From assembly GCF_002288925.2 (NCBI RefSeq), contig NW_022098092.1:1917425-1981424 (forward strand): 64,000 nt of DNA. Direction: 5' to 3'. Shown here piece by piece: positions 23,470 through 35,066 of this stretch; within the stretch, counting starts at the first letter, position 1, and each line of letters begins with the position of its first letter. The stretch comes from Delphinapterus leucas (Eukaryota; Chordata; Mammalia; Artiodactyla; Monodontidae). Below the pieces are notes generated by a model. It was not told where the DNA came from and did not search any database. It worked only from the letters and a program-made list of their open reading frames with translations. The position numbers were made by a program, and so were the translations under genes.

Positions 23470-26400
23470 ATTTTTTGCGTTTATTGTATACCTTAAACAG
23501 CCACCAACACTCCGTTTTATGCAGTTCGTGGGTCCGTGTTCACAGGGCATGGGCTGGGACAGCAAGGCTCCTTTACTTCACATCTTTGATGGCAATCTTC
23601 CCCTTGTCCCTTAATAGGCCCACCTCCTGGAGGCAGCAGGAAAACTTGGAGGTGCCCCTTCTCAGTTACTAGAAAGGACTTAGAGGATGTGGGAGCACAT
23701 AGCAAAGATGAGAGGCAGACTGCTCAGACTGCCCAGGTCTGAGGTCTGGGGCAGGATGAGGACGACGATGGACACCACAGGCGAGTTTTAGCAGCTGGTT
23801 CGAGATGCTGGCAGTTGATACTAAACTAGCATAAGAAAAAAATGTTTCTTTCCCAAAGGCAAGTGGAAACATTATTTTGGAGAACCTGGGGTTTCACTCA
23901 GACAGACAGGCTAGAGTTGTGAGATTTTTCATTAGCATTTCTCTGTGGAGGATCGGGAGGCCAGGATGGACCAACTTCACCTCCTCCCCAGTCTTTACAG
24001 CTGGATACCAATGTGTCAGTGCAAGCTTGCAACGGGCAGTTCTGGGCGCCAAGAAGTGCCAGAGGAGGCTTCTTAGAATAGGCGGCCAGTCCAAGGTGAT
24101 GGTCCCAGCAGCCTCAGGATCCCTCTTGCCTAGACCATCCACATGTCCAAGCTCTGGGCCAGGCTGGCCTCTCTTCAGAGGGATAGCAGCAGGTCAGAAG
24201 CCATGGTTTCATTTAAATAACTCTTAAGAACAGAAGCCCCTAGAGCCAGGGTAAGTGATCCAGGCACAGGTTCAACCAGCAAGTAGGTGCAGAAACTTCC
24301 TTCCCATGTGAAGTGGGCACTGTATTGTCTTCATTAGAATATGAGAGCTGCCCAACCATTCACTCCCTATTCCCAAGCTCAGGTAGAGTCAGGGCAGTAG
24401 GGGGAACACAGCGTCACCCAGACTAGTCAGGAACCTCACTTTGAGATGAACAGCTCCAGGTAATGACTGGTTCCCTAAAGCAGTTATCTGGGCTCCAGAA
24501 CCAAAGTCACATTCAGGAACAACTAGGTAAGAGCACCACAAGGCCAGGCAGTTAGCTGTTCCTAAGAAAGGCCTCTCCCCCACTTTGCCCAATCTGGTCC
24601 TGGTAGGAACTGGAGCAGATGAGTACTGTTTGCCACCCAGCCAGGGCAGGCCAGCAGCTCCACACGTGAGGCACAGCCACAGGCCAAAAGAATGTCTATA
24701 CACTCTGTGCAAGTACCAGGGACCTTCAGTGCTCCTCAGTGGTGTCTTCTGGTGTGCCACTGGGACCTGTCAGTTCTGAGAGTGGTCTTTGAAAGTTGCT
24801 AAAGTACATATAGTTAAACTCTAGTCAAGTTCACCTCCCCACAGTGGGGACTTTAAAAACCTTACTACATAGTGATACTCATTAGACCAAAGGCAGATCT
24901 TAATTAGTAGAAAAGGGTGCCCCCCTCAACAATGCTGGCTCCAAAGGTAACTTTTAAGTACTAGAGGACAAGGTGGAGTTCATAGAACAGAGAAGTAAAG
25001 TCTCTCAACCTTCTAATGGCGAAATGAAAAGTGTCAGCAGAGCTTCAAAGTCTACTCTAAAACCCAAGTCATTCCCGAAATATTTAAAATAAAATCAGTC
25101 AAATCACTTCTTAAAGCAGAAAGTTAATCAGAATTTCAAAGAAAGTGATTCTATTCTGAGACATCTACAGCCCACCTTCCTGGCCTGCCCCTTTTGCACC
25201 GGTCAAATGAAACAAAGGCACATAATCTCTATTCTCAATTAAAAAGCAAACTGAGTTGGATATCTCCTTGAAAAAAAGGCCCATTTGTGGAGATGACAGT
25301 TCAGTGGCCCCTGACAGACAAAAGACTCCTTTTGTCTGCACTAAAGAGAAGTGTCAATCCAGAGACAGTCCTTAAACTGGCTGATCACTGGAAACAGGAG
25401 AATCGTGGAATGTGTACTGGAGAGGACAGCAGAAATTCCGTCCAACTTTGCTTTAGCTGGGCAATCAGCAGGTCTAGAAAGGCTGAGTGATGTACCCAAG
25501 GCTACCCTGTTGGTTGGTCTGCTGAGTCTCATTTCTTTTTATTTGGGTAACTATGATGAAATTGCCTCTCCCAGAGTCATGTTACCTACACAGACTTTGT
25601 GTCCCTTTGACTACTGGGCCAAGTGGTAGAGTTCAAGTTCATATGGATCATCGTGAAGTATTATGACATCAATTACAGCCACAGAGGGTCAGGGGAGTAC
25701 GAGCTCTGTCTCCACTGACACATGTAGCTTACCACACTGTCATTCATGATTCCAGTTATTTTCCTCAAATATCCAAATTTTCCATGACAATCATCTGGGG
25801 GTTTTAATAACAGCACCTAGAAACAGAGCCTAAACTTTGGCCTGTTCCTTTTGTAAATAAATAAATAAATAAATAAATGCAGTTTGGAGGGCAACGTCCC
25901 GCTCCACTGACAGTCTTCTTCCCAGGGACACAGGCAGGCTCCTTCCTTCCCCAGACTTATGTAAACATGGGCATTGGCACAGTTAGTGTAAGAGCAGCAG
26001 CTTCTGTCTCCAGATTTTGGTGGGGTGGGGGGCTGGGGGAAGCTTTCAATTTTTCTGATTAGCAGGTGAATACCACTTACTCTGTAGTCAAGAGGCTGGT
26101 GGGCCAGGCCTCAACCTCGGGGAAGCAGGGAGGTTTCAGAAAGCTCCTTGCTAGGATCTCTAGGTTCGTCCTTGAGCTTCTTATCTTCATGGCTGGGAAA
26201 TACATCTCCAAGTTAGAAAAAAAACATAGAAATCACTTCTCTTTAAAAAGGATGGCCCTGGGGCCAGAGAGGGAGGGATTGCACAAGGCCATGAGCCAGC
26301 TGGGGTTGGAGGATAATGCAGGAGTGGGGGTCTGAGCTCACAGCGTACTGCCCAGAACCTGCCCACATTAGAGGGGTGTGAAGTCACCAGGAGGGAATGG

Positions 26401-26797
26401 TCTAGACTGGGCATACTTCGGACACCTACAATGGTCCTCAACCACTGGGACCTATAGGGCGGGGAGAACTAAGCCTGCTGAGCAGCTCACTGTACAGGTC
26501 AGAGGACGAGGCTGCCTTCCCTGGTGAAAGTGGGATTCACTCCCAGCCCAGAATGGGCAAGACACCATTCTCTCCCACCCTCAGCCTCACCCATCTCCCT
26601 GCTTCAGCCTCATGGCTAGCTCACCAAGGCTTCCATATGGTTCCTGGCCTTGCCCAGGCCCTGCTCTTGAGAGGGCGAGGAGGGGAGAAGGGAAGTGCTG
26701 CCACATAGCCTGTGCCCCAGGCCCCGGCTGGGGATGAAGAAGCAGGAGGAGCAGAACTGGGGTCCCAGGGCTGGCTGGTGAGCAGGTGGGTACCAGC
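23470..26797 (-). other. ARL10: Probable long ARL10 3' UTR
   Basis: After the ARL10 stop the minus strand holds over 3 kb with almost no recognisable transposon, apart from a (TAAA)n run at about 25855-25878. Candidate minus-strand AATAAA signals are at 25543-25538 and 23485-23480. The lack of repeats is compatible with a long 3' UTR, but which signal is used cannot be told from sequence. Confidence 0.4.
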
Positions 26798-29700
26798 CTA
26801 GGAGAGAAGCTCCAGGAGCAGTCTCCAGATGTGCACGGTGCCAGGATTTTCAAAGCCGGCTCCTGCAGGGGCAATGCTGGCTGCCAAGAGGAAGACCTCC
26901 CGCTGGTTATCGACAGCCTGAAGGCCCAGCTCCTGCTGCAGCTCCACCACACTCATGGCCTCGCTCAGGTCCTGGGATGAAACAGAGATGTCAGGCGGGA
27001 CTGACAGTGTTTCCCAACAACCCACCCTTGTCATCTATGAAATAAACTGTTCTTCGGCTCCCTGGGGGAACACTGGGGCCTAAGTTCTCTCACGGCCACT
27101 TGGTCTAAACTCTCTTCCTCATCTCTGACTTTCTTGGTATCAATCTCTTTCCACCCCGTCATTCTTACCCACAGCCACTGTGCTAAGAAAGAGCACTTCC
27201 TCTAAGTCAGGCATTGTGATAGGCACTTAATCTTACTTCATTCTCACAGTCCGCACTTAACTGATGAGGAAATAAGCTCAGGGAGGTGAAGTCATTTAGC
27301 CAACGAAACAGTGATAAGTGGCAGAGCCAGGTTTCAAACTCAGGTTGGCTTGATGACCAAGTTTATAACCTTTATAGGAATCCTAGCTCAGTTTCCTAAA
27401 CTTAATGGTGGAGAGAGAGATCTTACAGTAGGGTCACTTCCAGACAAGGGCCTTACCTTCCCTAGACTTCTAGAGACCCAGTGACAAGAAAAAGAAGCCA
27501 CTACACAACATGGCTGGTGATGGTACATTTTAATTTCAAGCCTAGCCCAAGATTAAAATGATTCTTCTTGGAGCAATTCATAAGAGTGCTGGGACCTCAG
27601 GTTCAAAATCACTATAAATTATAGTTTATATACAAGATGATGATGTGATTCACTGTCCAAACTGGGGTACTTCTTTTTATTTTAATTAATTAATTTATTT
27701 ATTTATTTTAACGTCTTTATTGGAGTCTAATTGCTTTACAATGTTGTGTTAGTTTCTGCTTTATAACAAAGTGAATCAGCTATACATATACATATATCCC
27801 CATATCCCCTCCCTCTTGCATCTCCCTCTCACCCTCCCTATCCCACCCCTCTAGGTGGACACAAAGCACTGAACTGATCTCCCTGTGCTATGCAGCTGCT
27901 TCCCACTAGCTATTTTACATTTGACCCCTCTAGGCGGTCACAAAGCACCGAGCACCAAGCTGATCTCCCTGTGCTATGCAGCTGCTTCCCACTAGCTATT
28001 TTACATTTGGTAGTGTATATATGTCACTGCTACTCTCTCACTTTGTCCCAGCTTACCCTTCCCCCTCCCCATGTCAAACTGGGGTACTTCAGAGACTCAA
28101 AGTAGGTAGTATTAATAGTTATACCAGAGCAACAGGCATAAATGGGGGCTGTCCCAGGCAGACCAGGACATATGGTTACCCTATTTATAAATGACGGTCA
28201 AGTATTTCCTGATAGGCAGAGGGAACCTGAGGTCAAAAATGGACAGCCTCTCTCCAAGCCAGGCTGGAAACATGCCCCACAGCTATCAGGACCATGGGCA
28301 CAGGCCACATGAAATATGACAGGACTCTATACTGTGGCAGAGAATGGCATCTTAAGTGTGTGATGCCGAGAGTTGCTGGGCCAGGAGAGGTAGAGTGAAG
28401 AGCAGGAACTTTGAGGAAGATCTAAGCTCAACTCCTGGCTTTGCCACATACCAGCTGTAACTTTGGGCTAACAGCAAGGCCTATAGTGGGGTTTTTGTAA
28501 GGCTGAAGTGAGGTCACGATTACCAGGTGCTTAGCATGCTGTAAGCACACAATAAATGTTAGTTCTTCTTATTTAATCTGTTCAACTTCTTATTACTTCC
28601 TAGCTATAGCTCTCTGATCTAGAGTCAGAAATCATATGGACATAGAAGAGTGGAAAAGGTGCAGGTTTTGGAGTTAAGACATTCCAATTTTACTATTTTC
28701 AAGGTGTACAAAATTTCTCTGAGCTTCAGATTCCCCATCTGTAAAATGGAAAGAGTATCCCATATCTTGTAGGGTGAACAGAAGCATAATATGAAATGTT
28801 ATTTGAAACCACACCTGGGAAATAGTGGACACTTAATAATAATTTTTCTCATTTCTCTAGGATGACAAATGACAGGCAAAGAGGAAGGCAGAGAGAGGAT
28901 GAGGATTAGGAATGGGAAAAGAGTACAGGTAGCAGAGGTGGGGGACAGTTTCTCAGCTAAGCGTTGCAGGTCATGGGCCTGGGCCCGAATACCTCTCCAG
29001 TGCTCCCTGCCCCTGCCCAGGCATCTGTGGACCAAGCCCGCCTGGCCTGAGCCAGCCTCCCATGGCCCTCACCTGCTTGTTGGCCACGATGACGACAGGC
29101 AGGTCAGGGTCCTTGTCCAGCAGCTTGTGCAGCTCCTGTCGGGCCCAGGGCATCCGCAGCCGGTCAGCCGAGTCCACCATGAACACCAGCACGTCCACTT
29201 CATTCACAAACTCCTTCCAGTAGAAACGCAGATTCTGGCTGCCACCGACTGAGGAGAGGCCAGGGGCCAGCTCAGAGCCTCCCTGGGCCCTGGCTCTCTA
29301 CATATAGCCTGACCCCACCCCACTTCCTGCCTTCCAAGGCTCCACTGGCCAGGAGCAAGGTTAAGTCCACAGGTTCCAGAGCCAATCAGACCTGGGTTTA
29401 GCTCCAGCTCTGACAGCTAGGTCGCCCTGTGCAGGTCGCTACCTCCGAGCATCAGTCTCCTCCTCACTGAACTTACCTAACAGGTTGCAGCAAGACCCAA
29501 AGGTACCACATGCAATGCACCTTTCACAGGACTGGTGTATACTATATGCTCAATAAATAGTACTCTGGTTCTTTCTCCTGGGCTGCCTTGCCTCCTCCCA
29601 AATCCTAGCTTCCTCCTGGGTCAGTGGCAGCTGTGGTCAGCAGCCAGGACTCCCTGCCCTGCCTGTGCACATCCATTCTCCATTTGGCTTCTCTTGTTCA

Positions 29701-32700
29701 GTCTAGTCGCCCCATTTTCTTTCCTTGGAAACACCATACTCAATAGTGTCACCAAGTGGCTGCCCAAGTAGCACCCCCAACCTGGGTTATTCCTATTCCC
29801 CTCTGTCCCTCTGCAAAGTCCCCACTGGTCATCCTGCATCCTAGTGTTTCTGGTTATACTTCTGACACTTGTGGGCTCTAAGCTCTTTGAGAGTTAGAGC
29901 TATTTATCTCTGGATCCCCCCAAAGCCCTCAGCACAATGCCTGGCACATAGCAGGCACTCAACAAGTATATACTGAGTGCTTACTAGGTGCCAAGCACTG
30001 ATCTGGGTGCTGGAGATACAGAGGTGAGCAAGGCAGGCAGGGGCCCTGCTCTCAAGGAGCTCCCTCCGTAACCAGAAACAACACAGCAGTAACACATAAA
30101 CACATTCCACAAAGGAAGGAAGTAAAACAGAAAAAGTGAAAGGGGTGGGGTGAGGTGGTTGTATGTGCTGGTGGCTTTGGACTGGTTGGTCTGGGAAGGT
30201 GGTCTAAGGAGGCAGCATGTGAGCTGAGTCTGGGATGACGAGAAGGAGCTAGTCATGAGATGAGGCAGAGAGAAGCAGAGCAAGATCCATGTGTTCGAGA
30301 AACAGAAGGCTGAGGCGCCGCCAGAAGGGGAGAGGAGGAAGCCATGACCAGCAAGGCTGCCCAGGGCTGGACCACACAGGGCCTGTAAAGCCACAGTGAG
30401 TCTGTGGGGAGCCCCTTAAGCATTTTAAGCAAGAATGACATGATCTGATACGGGTTTCTTAAAGATACCTATGGCCAACATTGAGGACAGAAGTAGAAGC
30501 AGGAAGACCAGCAAGGAGACTGTTGTAGTCCTGACAGGTGACCATGGCTTGGACCAATTAGGCAGAGATGGAGGTGGGGAGAAGTGAACAGACGCAGACT
30601 CGACTGGAGGATAAAGCTGACAGAACTAGCTAATAAAATGGATATAGGAGGTGTGGGGAAGGCAAAAGTCGTCAAAAATGCACAAAGTGCTCACTCTCAG
30701 CTGGGGCTGCAGGCCAGGCACTGTAGGAGACCACAGTGAAGTGTGTGCTGTGGGAGGGGAAAGCCCCAGGACTTGAATGGGAGATCTGGGTTTGAATCCA
30801 GGTTGGGTGACCTTACTGAGCCTGGGATGTTAACAGGGCAGACCCCTGGGTAACATGAAAACACCAAACCCCTTCTTCCAAGGTGAAGGGAGGGGGATAC
30901 TGTCTCTGCCAGACAGAATGGGCCTTAAGTGCAGAACCCCCACTTGAATTTTGTGTCCCTGGCACAAGAGATGGAGACAGGGAAAGCTTGTTGAAAGGAC
31001 TAAATCTCAGGTGAATGTCAACATTTGCTACAGTCAGGGAGAAAAGATGTAGCCAGGGCAGGCTAGCAGGCAAGGCCCTGAGACCAGAGGAACTGGACCC
31101 ATTCAGGCCAAAAGCCAGGTCCTCAGAGTCCCATCCCACCACTTTAGGACTTAACTAAACCCACCTAGTCTTTATGGTCTGAGTCCTTTGGCTGGCAGGA
31201 AGGCTACCTGTCCATCCCCACTGAGTCTGTGGCTGGACACAGGTGGTTAAGTACTGCTGCGCTCTCAATACCCTCTCTCCCATCCTCTCCTGGGATCCCC
31301 AAGAGGCCTAACACTGAGGGCAGGAGGATGCTCAGACCCTCTCTGATCACTCACTCAACAAGCTCTCCCAGGTACCTGATTAGGGCTGGGCCCTAGAGGC
31401 CAGAGCTGGATCGGATTTATCGGTGCCCCAGATGCCTAGTCAGGGACACAGGGTGGTATGTGGCAAACACTGCAGCAGGAGGAGCTCTTAATCTAGCCTA
31501 TAGGGGTCAGAGAAGGCTTCAGAGGGATATCATGTTTGACTTAAATCTTGAAGGATGAACAGCAGTTTAACAAGGGAAGAAGGGCTTTCCGGACTGGGGG
31601 AACAGTGTGCATGCAAAGCACAGAAGATTAGAAAGAAAACAGCAAGCACCCTTCAGAAACAAGCACTGCAAATGGTGCTTAACATCGAGAGCCCAGAGCC
31701 AGATAGTCTGCATTAGCTGACCGGCAAGCTGCGTGCGCTTGGATAAATTATTTTACTGGGCCTCGATAAATTAAAAAAAAATTATTTTTCTGGGCCTCCT
31801 TTCCTCACATATAATGAAGGTGGTAACTGTTGCCGGTTTTATGGAGTTGTTGGGAGGGTTTTTTAAGTGATGTCTGTCAAGGGCTTGGCATACTGGAAAC
31901 TTTAGATGTTAGTATCTCAGTGTTAGGCATGTAGGCTGCAGTAAGGGTGAGGGACAGGGGTCGACCAAGCCAGAGTACAGAGCTTGGACTATATCCTGTG
32001 TCGCAGGGAAGCGTGGGAAGGACTTTCTACAGGGGCGTGTCCTGCTTAGATAAAAAGCCACAGCTTGGGTCCAGCTGAAATGATGGGGAGACAGCGGGAG
32101 ACACGGAGGGAGGGTCTGCTCACTCTCCAGCAGGTCCACCTCGAAGTTCTTGGTGGGCAGCCGCACGGAGTTGAAGCCCCAGGTGGGGATGTGGCCTTCC
32201 AGCGGTGGCTTCCCGGCCAGCACGCGCAGGAACGTGCTCTTCCCAGAGCCATCCAGCCCCAGCACCAGCACCTCGCGCTGCTCCAACTCCTCCAACGCCG
32301 GCTCCTCGTCCGCTTCGTCCTCGGGCTGTGGGGTACGGGTCAGGCTGCGGTTGGCACCCTCCCGCCTGACCCTTCCCCATAGAAGACCGAAGGCCCAAAG
32401 CGCCCATCCCCGCCCTGCCGCCGTTAAAGGGGCAGCCAGGCCCGCTCTGCTGCAAAGGGACTAGCGGGGCCTATGGAGTCCTGAGTCTCAAGACCCGTTC
32501 TTCAGGTTTTTCCTGAGTGACCTCGGGCAAATTCCTACCCCTCGCGGAGCGTCAGCCTCCTCAGACTGACAATCCCCAACACCCCACAGCGAAAGGAACA
32601 ACCGAGTCGGGGTAACGCGCAAATGAACCGCGCGGGCTGGGTGAGGGGGCGGAGGGCCTCTCCCGGCATCCCCCGGCCCGCGCGCACTGCGCAGGCGCCG

Positions 32701-33131
32701 GGCGGGCGCGGGCTGGGCCCGGCGCGGGCCCGCCAGGCTCCGGCTGCCCGGAGGAAGCCCTAGGCCTACGGCGGCGCATCATAGCACACTCCCCCAAACG
32801 CCCACCCGTTCCTCGGTTCCGGGACTCCCGGCCGCCCGACGCGCGTCCACCCGCGCGAGGCCTGCGGCGTCAAACTCCCGCCCCGCAGCGCGGCGGTCAC
32901 ACCCCTCGGCTGCGCGCGCGGAGGCGCAGAACCCCTCCAGGTACTCACATCCCATTCGTCCCACTCCGGAAGGCGGGCAGGCTCCGTGCCCCACCAGGCT
33001 TCGCCTCCGTCCCAGCGCCGCTCCCGTCCGCGGCCGAAGTAGGTCTTCCAGAGGATGAAGATCACCGAACCGAGCACGGCCGCCGCGCCACCCAGCGCCA
33101 GCACCAACGGGCTTAGCGGCCGCGGCGCCAT
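26798..33131 (-). CDS. ARL10: ADP-ribosylation factor-like protein 10
   Basis: ARL10 is an atypical ARF-family small GTPase. Four coding exons on the minus strand: 33131-32949, 32325-32124, 29248-29073 and 26971-26798 (stop TAG), all GT-AG. They join to 244 residues, the human length as I recall it. The N-terminus is unlike classic ARFs: a hydrophobic segment at about residues 9-28 ([20 protein letters not shown]) suggests a membrane anchor, followed by an acidic linker (PEWDEWD, then [15 protein letters not shown]). The GTPase core shows the P-loop GLDGSGKS, a switch I region ([11 protein letters not shown]), an unusual G3 region ([12 protein letters not shown], where ARFs have WDxGGQ), and NKQ-D split across exons 3 and 4. 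The C-terminus is [11 protein letters not shown]. mir-1271 lies in intron 2. Confidence 0.96.
27190..29560. repeat. MIR fragments in ARL10 introns 2 and 3
   Basis: MIR-like pieces near 27190-27380, 28380-28560 and 28640-28800 in intron 3, and near 29350-29570 in intron 2. They are recognised by AACTGATGAGGAAATAAGCTC-type and TTCCCCATCTGTAAAATGG-type cores. All are old and diverged. Confidence 0.5.
27673..28074 (-). mobile_element. 5'-truncated L1 insertion with perfect target duplication
   Basis: A 402-bp insertion in ARL10 intron 3 flanked by the 16-bp direct repeat CAAACTGGGGTACTTC (27657-27672 and 28075-28090). On the minus strand it ends in an A-rich tail. The sequence is the cetartiodactyl L1 3' untranslated region (CAGCTGCTTCCCACTAGCTA and the CAAAGTGAATCAGCTATAC stretch). 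Inside, a unit of about 85 bp is duplicated: it begins near 27845 and again near 27924. Confidence 0.9.
29924..30009 (-). ncRNA. MIR1271: mir-1271 precursor hairpin
   Basis: On the minus strand these 86 nt match the mir-1271 precursor as I remember it from human, which also sits in an ARL10 intron. The 5p arm is at 29995-29974 and starts CUUGGCACC, so its seed UUGGCAC (shared with miR-96) is intact. It differs from the remembered human 5p at position 13 only (U for C). The 3p arm, 29959-29938 (AGUGCCUGC...), matches what I recall. The arms pair around a loop containing UAUAUACUUG. Flanking sequence looks L2 or MIR-derived in opposed orientation, a known origin of such hairpins. Being on the same strand as ARL10, it is likely processed from the host intron. 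Known family role: repression of miR-96/1271-seed targets. Confidence 0.9.
29950..31900 (+). repeat. L2- and MIR-rich part of ARL10 intron 2
   Basis: From about 30010 the plus strand reads like an L2 3' region (GGAGATACAGAGGTGAGCAAGG, GGGCCCTGCTCTCAAGGAG and onward). Later pieces include GTCAGAGAAGGCTTCAGAGG near 31505 and a MIR-like segment near 31690-31880 that contains a local duplication of GATAAATTA...TTATTTT...CTGGGCCTC. No gene apart from mir-1271 is seen here. Confidence 0.5.
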
Positions 33132-33420
33132 CGGGCCGGGCGAGGGGCGCGGGTACCGGCTGCACAGGCCGAGCCAGCCGGCCTGCCGAAGATGGCCCCG
33201 CTGCGAACTGCCTCGGCCGCGCCCACCCACCCACCCAACAGAGACCCGCACTACAAGCCCCACAATGCACCGCCGCTGTCGCGACAGGCCGCCCGCGCCC
33301 TGGCGGCTGGAGTGGGGTCGCTGGCCGGAGCGCGGGGACCTCCTGCCCACTCTGCAAGGTGCGATGTGGAGCGAGAGGCTGTGCCTGGGCAGAACAAGAG
33401 GCGGTGATACTGGCATCTAC
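32590..33420 (-). promoter_or_regulatory. ARL10: CpG island and promoter region of ARL10
   Basis: Very CpG-rich sequence around ARL10 exon 1. Upstream of the start codon (33131) are a YY1-type GAAGATGG (about 33187) and an SBS/ZNF143-like ACTACAAGCCCCACAATGC at 33250-33268. In the proximal intron a textbook NRF1 palindrome-like TGCGCAGGCGC is at about 32689-32699. There is no TATA box. Start site position is inferred to lie in about 33135-33270. Confidence 0.75.
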
Positions 33421-34154
33421 CGAGCACTTGCTGTGTGCCAAGGGGTTAGCTCACAGCTGTTCTAGGTTTCCCCTTAAAACAGTGCCTCTTAGAAGGGAAA
33501 ACCGAGGCCCAGGCCACACCGTAGTGCTTTGGTGAAGCCTGCGGTCAAACCCTGGCGATCTGTTTCCTGCATCCCTCAAGATCTCGGAAAGGAATTCTAT
33601 GGGATGGCAGGTTATGGAGTGCAGAAACAGGACTGGAACCCAGGTCCACGACTGTTAGTACGCCCTTCCCTGCCTTGGCTGCTGCCTGGTTCCCAGGGGT
33701 TCTGCTCTCTTGTGGTCTCTTGGCATCCTGATGAAGGAGGCAGGTCCAGGAGTCTGTTTAGACCTGACCACTTTGTCCTCCGTGACCCCCAGTGACTGCC
33801 AAAGTTTCCAGATGTAACACAAGGAGGAAAAGCAGGAGAAACGGGCCTGGGTACTTAAGAGGAGGACCCTGTGAGGAGAATGGGTATATTTTTACTGTAA
33901 ACCACCTCAAGCCATCTTATACAACAGGGAGGACTCTGGGCTTTTTTCTAGTCATCCCCCGGTATGCTCAGATCTCTCCTGTTTCCTCTGACTCTGGTTG
34001 CTACCTCTCCTTTCCATTTTAGCCCTGCATTTCCTATTCTTTGACCCACCCACCCAGAGAAGCTGTTCTCACCAGGGTCTCTAACAAACCCCTTGTTGGT
34101 AAATCCCTTAGTGGCATCTTAGTTCTTATCTTGCTTGACCTCCTGGCACCATTT
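33420..34154. other. Spacer upstream of ARL10
   Basis: MIR-like sequence near 33395-33660 (GAGCACTTGCTGTGTGCCAAG, then AGAAGGGAAAACCGAGGCCC), then unremarkable sequence. I see no gene in it. Confidence 0.5.
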
Positions 34155-34170
34155 AACACCGTTAAATCTT

Positions 34171-34378
34171 TTTTTTTTTCTTTCAGTACGCAGACCTCTC
34201 ACTGTTGTGGCCTCTCCCGTTGCGGGGCACAGCCTCCGGACGCGCAGGCTCAGCGGCCATGGCTCACGGGCCCAGCCGCTCCGCGGCATGTGGGACCTTC
34301 CCGGATCGGGGCGTGAACCCATGTCCCCTGCATCGCCAGGCGGACTCTCATCCACTGCACCACCAGAGAAGCCCTTTT
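34171..34378 (-). mobile_element. CHR-type cetacean SINE (young), inserted in SINE tail
   Basis: Minus-strand copy of the tRNA-derived CHR SINE, recognised by GGCTTCTC...GTGGTGCAGTGG, the B-box-like GGGTTCACGCCC and the CCATGGCCGCTGAGCC block. It abuts another SINE of the same orientation, and only the pair together has a target duplication. It is therefore read as a later insertion into the A-tail of the older copy at 34379-34667. Confidence 0.85.
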
Positions 34379-34667
34379 TTTTTTTTTTTTTTAATTTTAT
34401 TTTTGGCTGCATTGGGTCTTTGTTGCTGCACACGGGCTTTCTCTAGTTGTGGCGAGTAGCGGCTACTCTTCTTTGCAGTGCGCGGGCTTCTCATTACAGT
34501 GGCTTCTCTTGTTGCAGAGCACAGGCTCTAGGCACGCAGGCTCAGTAGTTGTGGTGCACGAGCTTAGTTGCTCCGCGGCATGTGGGATCTTCTCGGACCA
34601 GGGCTCGAACCCATATCCCCTGCATTGGCAGGCGGATTCTTAACCACTGCACCACCAGGGAAGCCCC
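34379..34667 (-). mobile_element. Longer CHR-type SINE with target duplication
   Basis: Minus-strand long-form CHR SINE. The composite of this and the adjacent copy is bounded by AACACCGTTAAATCTT (34155-34170) and AACACTGTTAAATCTT (34668-34683), a 16-bp target duplication with one difference. Confidence 0.87.
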
Positions 34668-34690
34668 AACACTGTTAAATCTTAGCAGAT

Positions 34691-35066
34691 GTTTTAATCT
34701 TCTTGGGCTGTCATAACAAAATACCACAGACTGGGTGAAAAACAATAAGAATTTAGTTCTCACAGTTCTGGAGGCTAGGAAGTCCAAGATCAAGGTATCA
34801 GCAGATTCAGTTCCCAGCTAGTGCCCTCTTGACTTGCAGGCAGCCACCTTCTCACTGTGTACTCACATGGCAGAGAGAGTGAGCTCTGCTCTCTCTTCCT
34901 CTTATGTGGACGCTAATCCCATAGTGGGGCCCCACCCTCTTGACCTCATTTAAATTTAATTACCTCCCAAGAGCACCACCTCCAAATACTATCATTGCTA
35001 TTACACTGGGGACTAGGGCATCAACATAATGTATTTTGGGGGGATACCACCATTTGGTCCATAACA
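34691..35066 (-). mobile_element. MLT1-type MaLR solo LTR
   Basis: Minus-strand MLT1 LTR. The plus strand reads TTGGGCTGTCATAACAAAAT, then CTCACAGTTCTGGAGGCTAG, a GACCTCATTTAAATTTAATT block, and ends TTTGGTCCATAACA, the complement of the normal 5' end TGTTATGGACCAAA. No internal region is attached. Confidence 0.85.

Noticed and set aside
32779..33441. Two long overlapping minus-strand frames (about 216 and 220 codons) across the ARL10 CpG island
   Set aside because: They arise from GC-rich sequence with few stop codons. Only the part encoding ARL10 exon 1 (33131-32949) agrees with a known protein and a splice donor.
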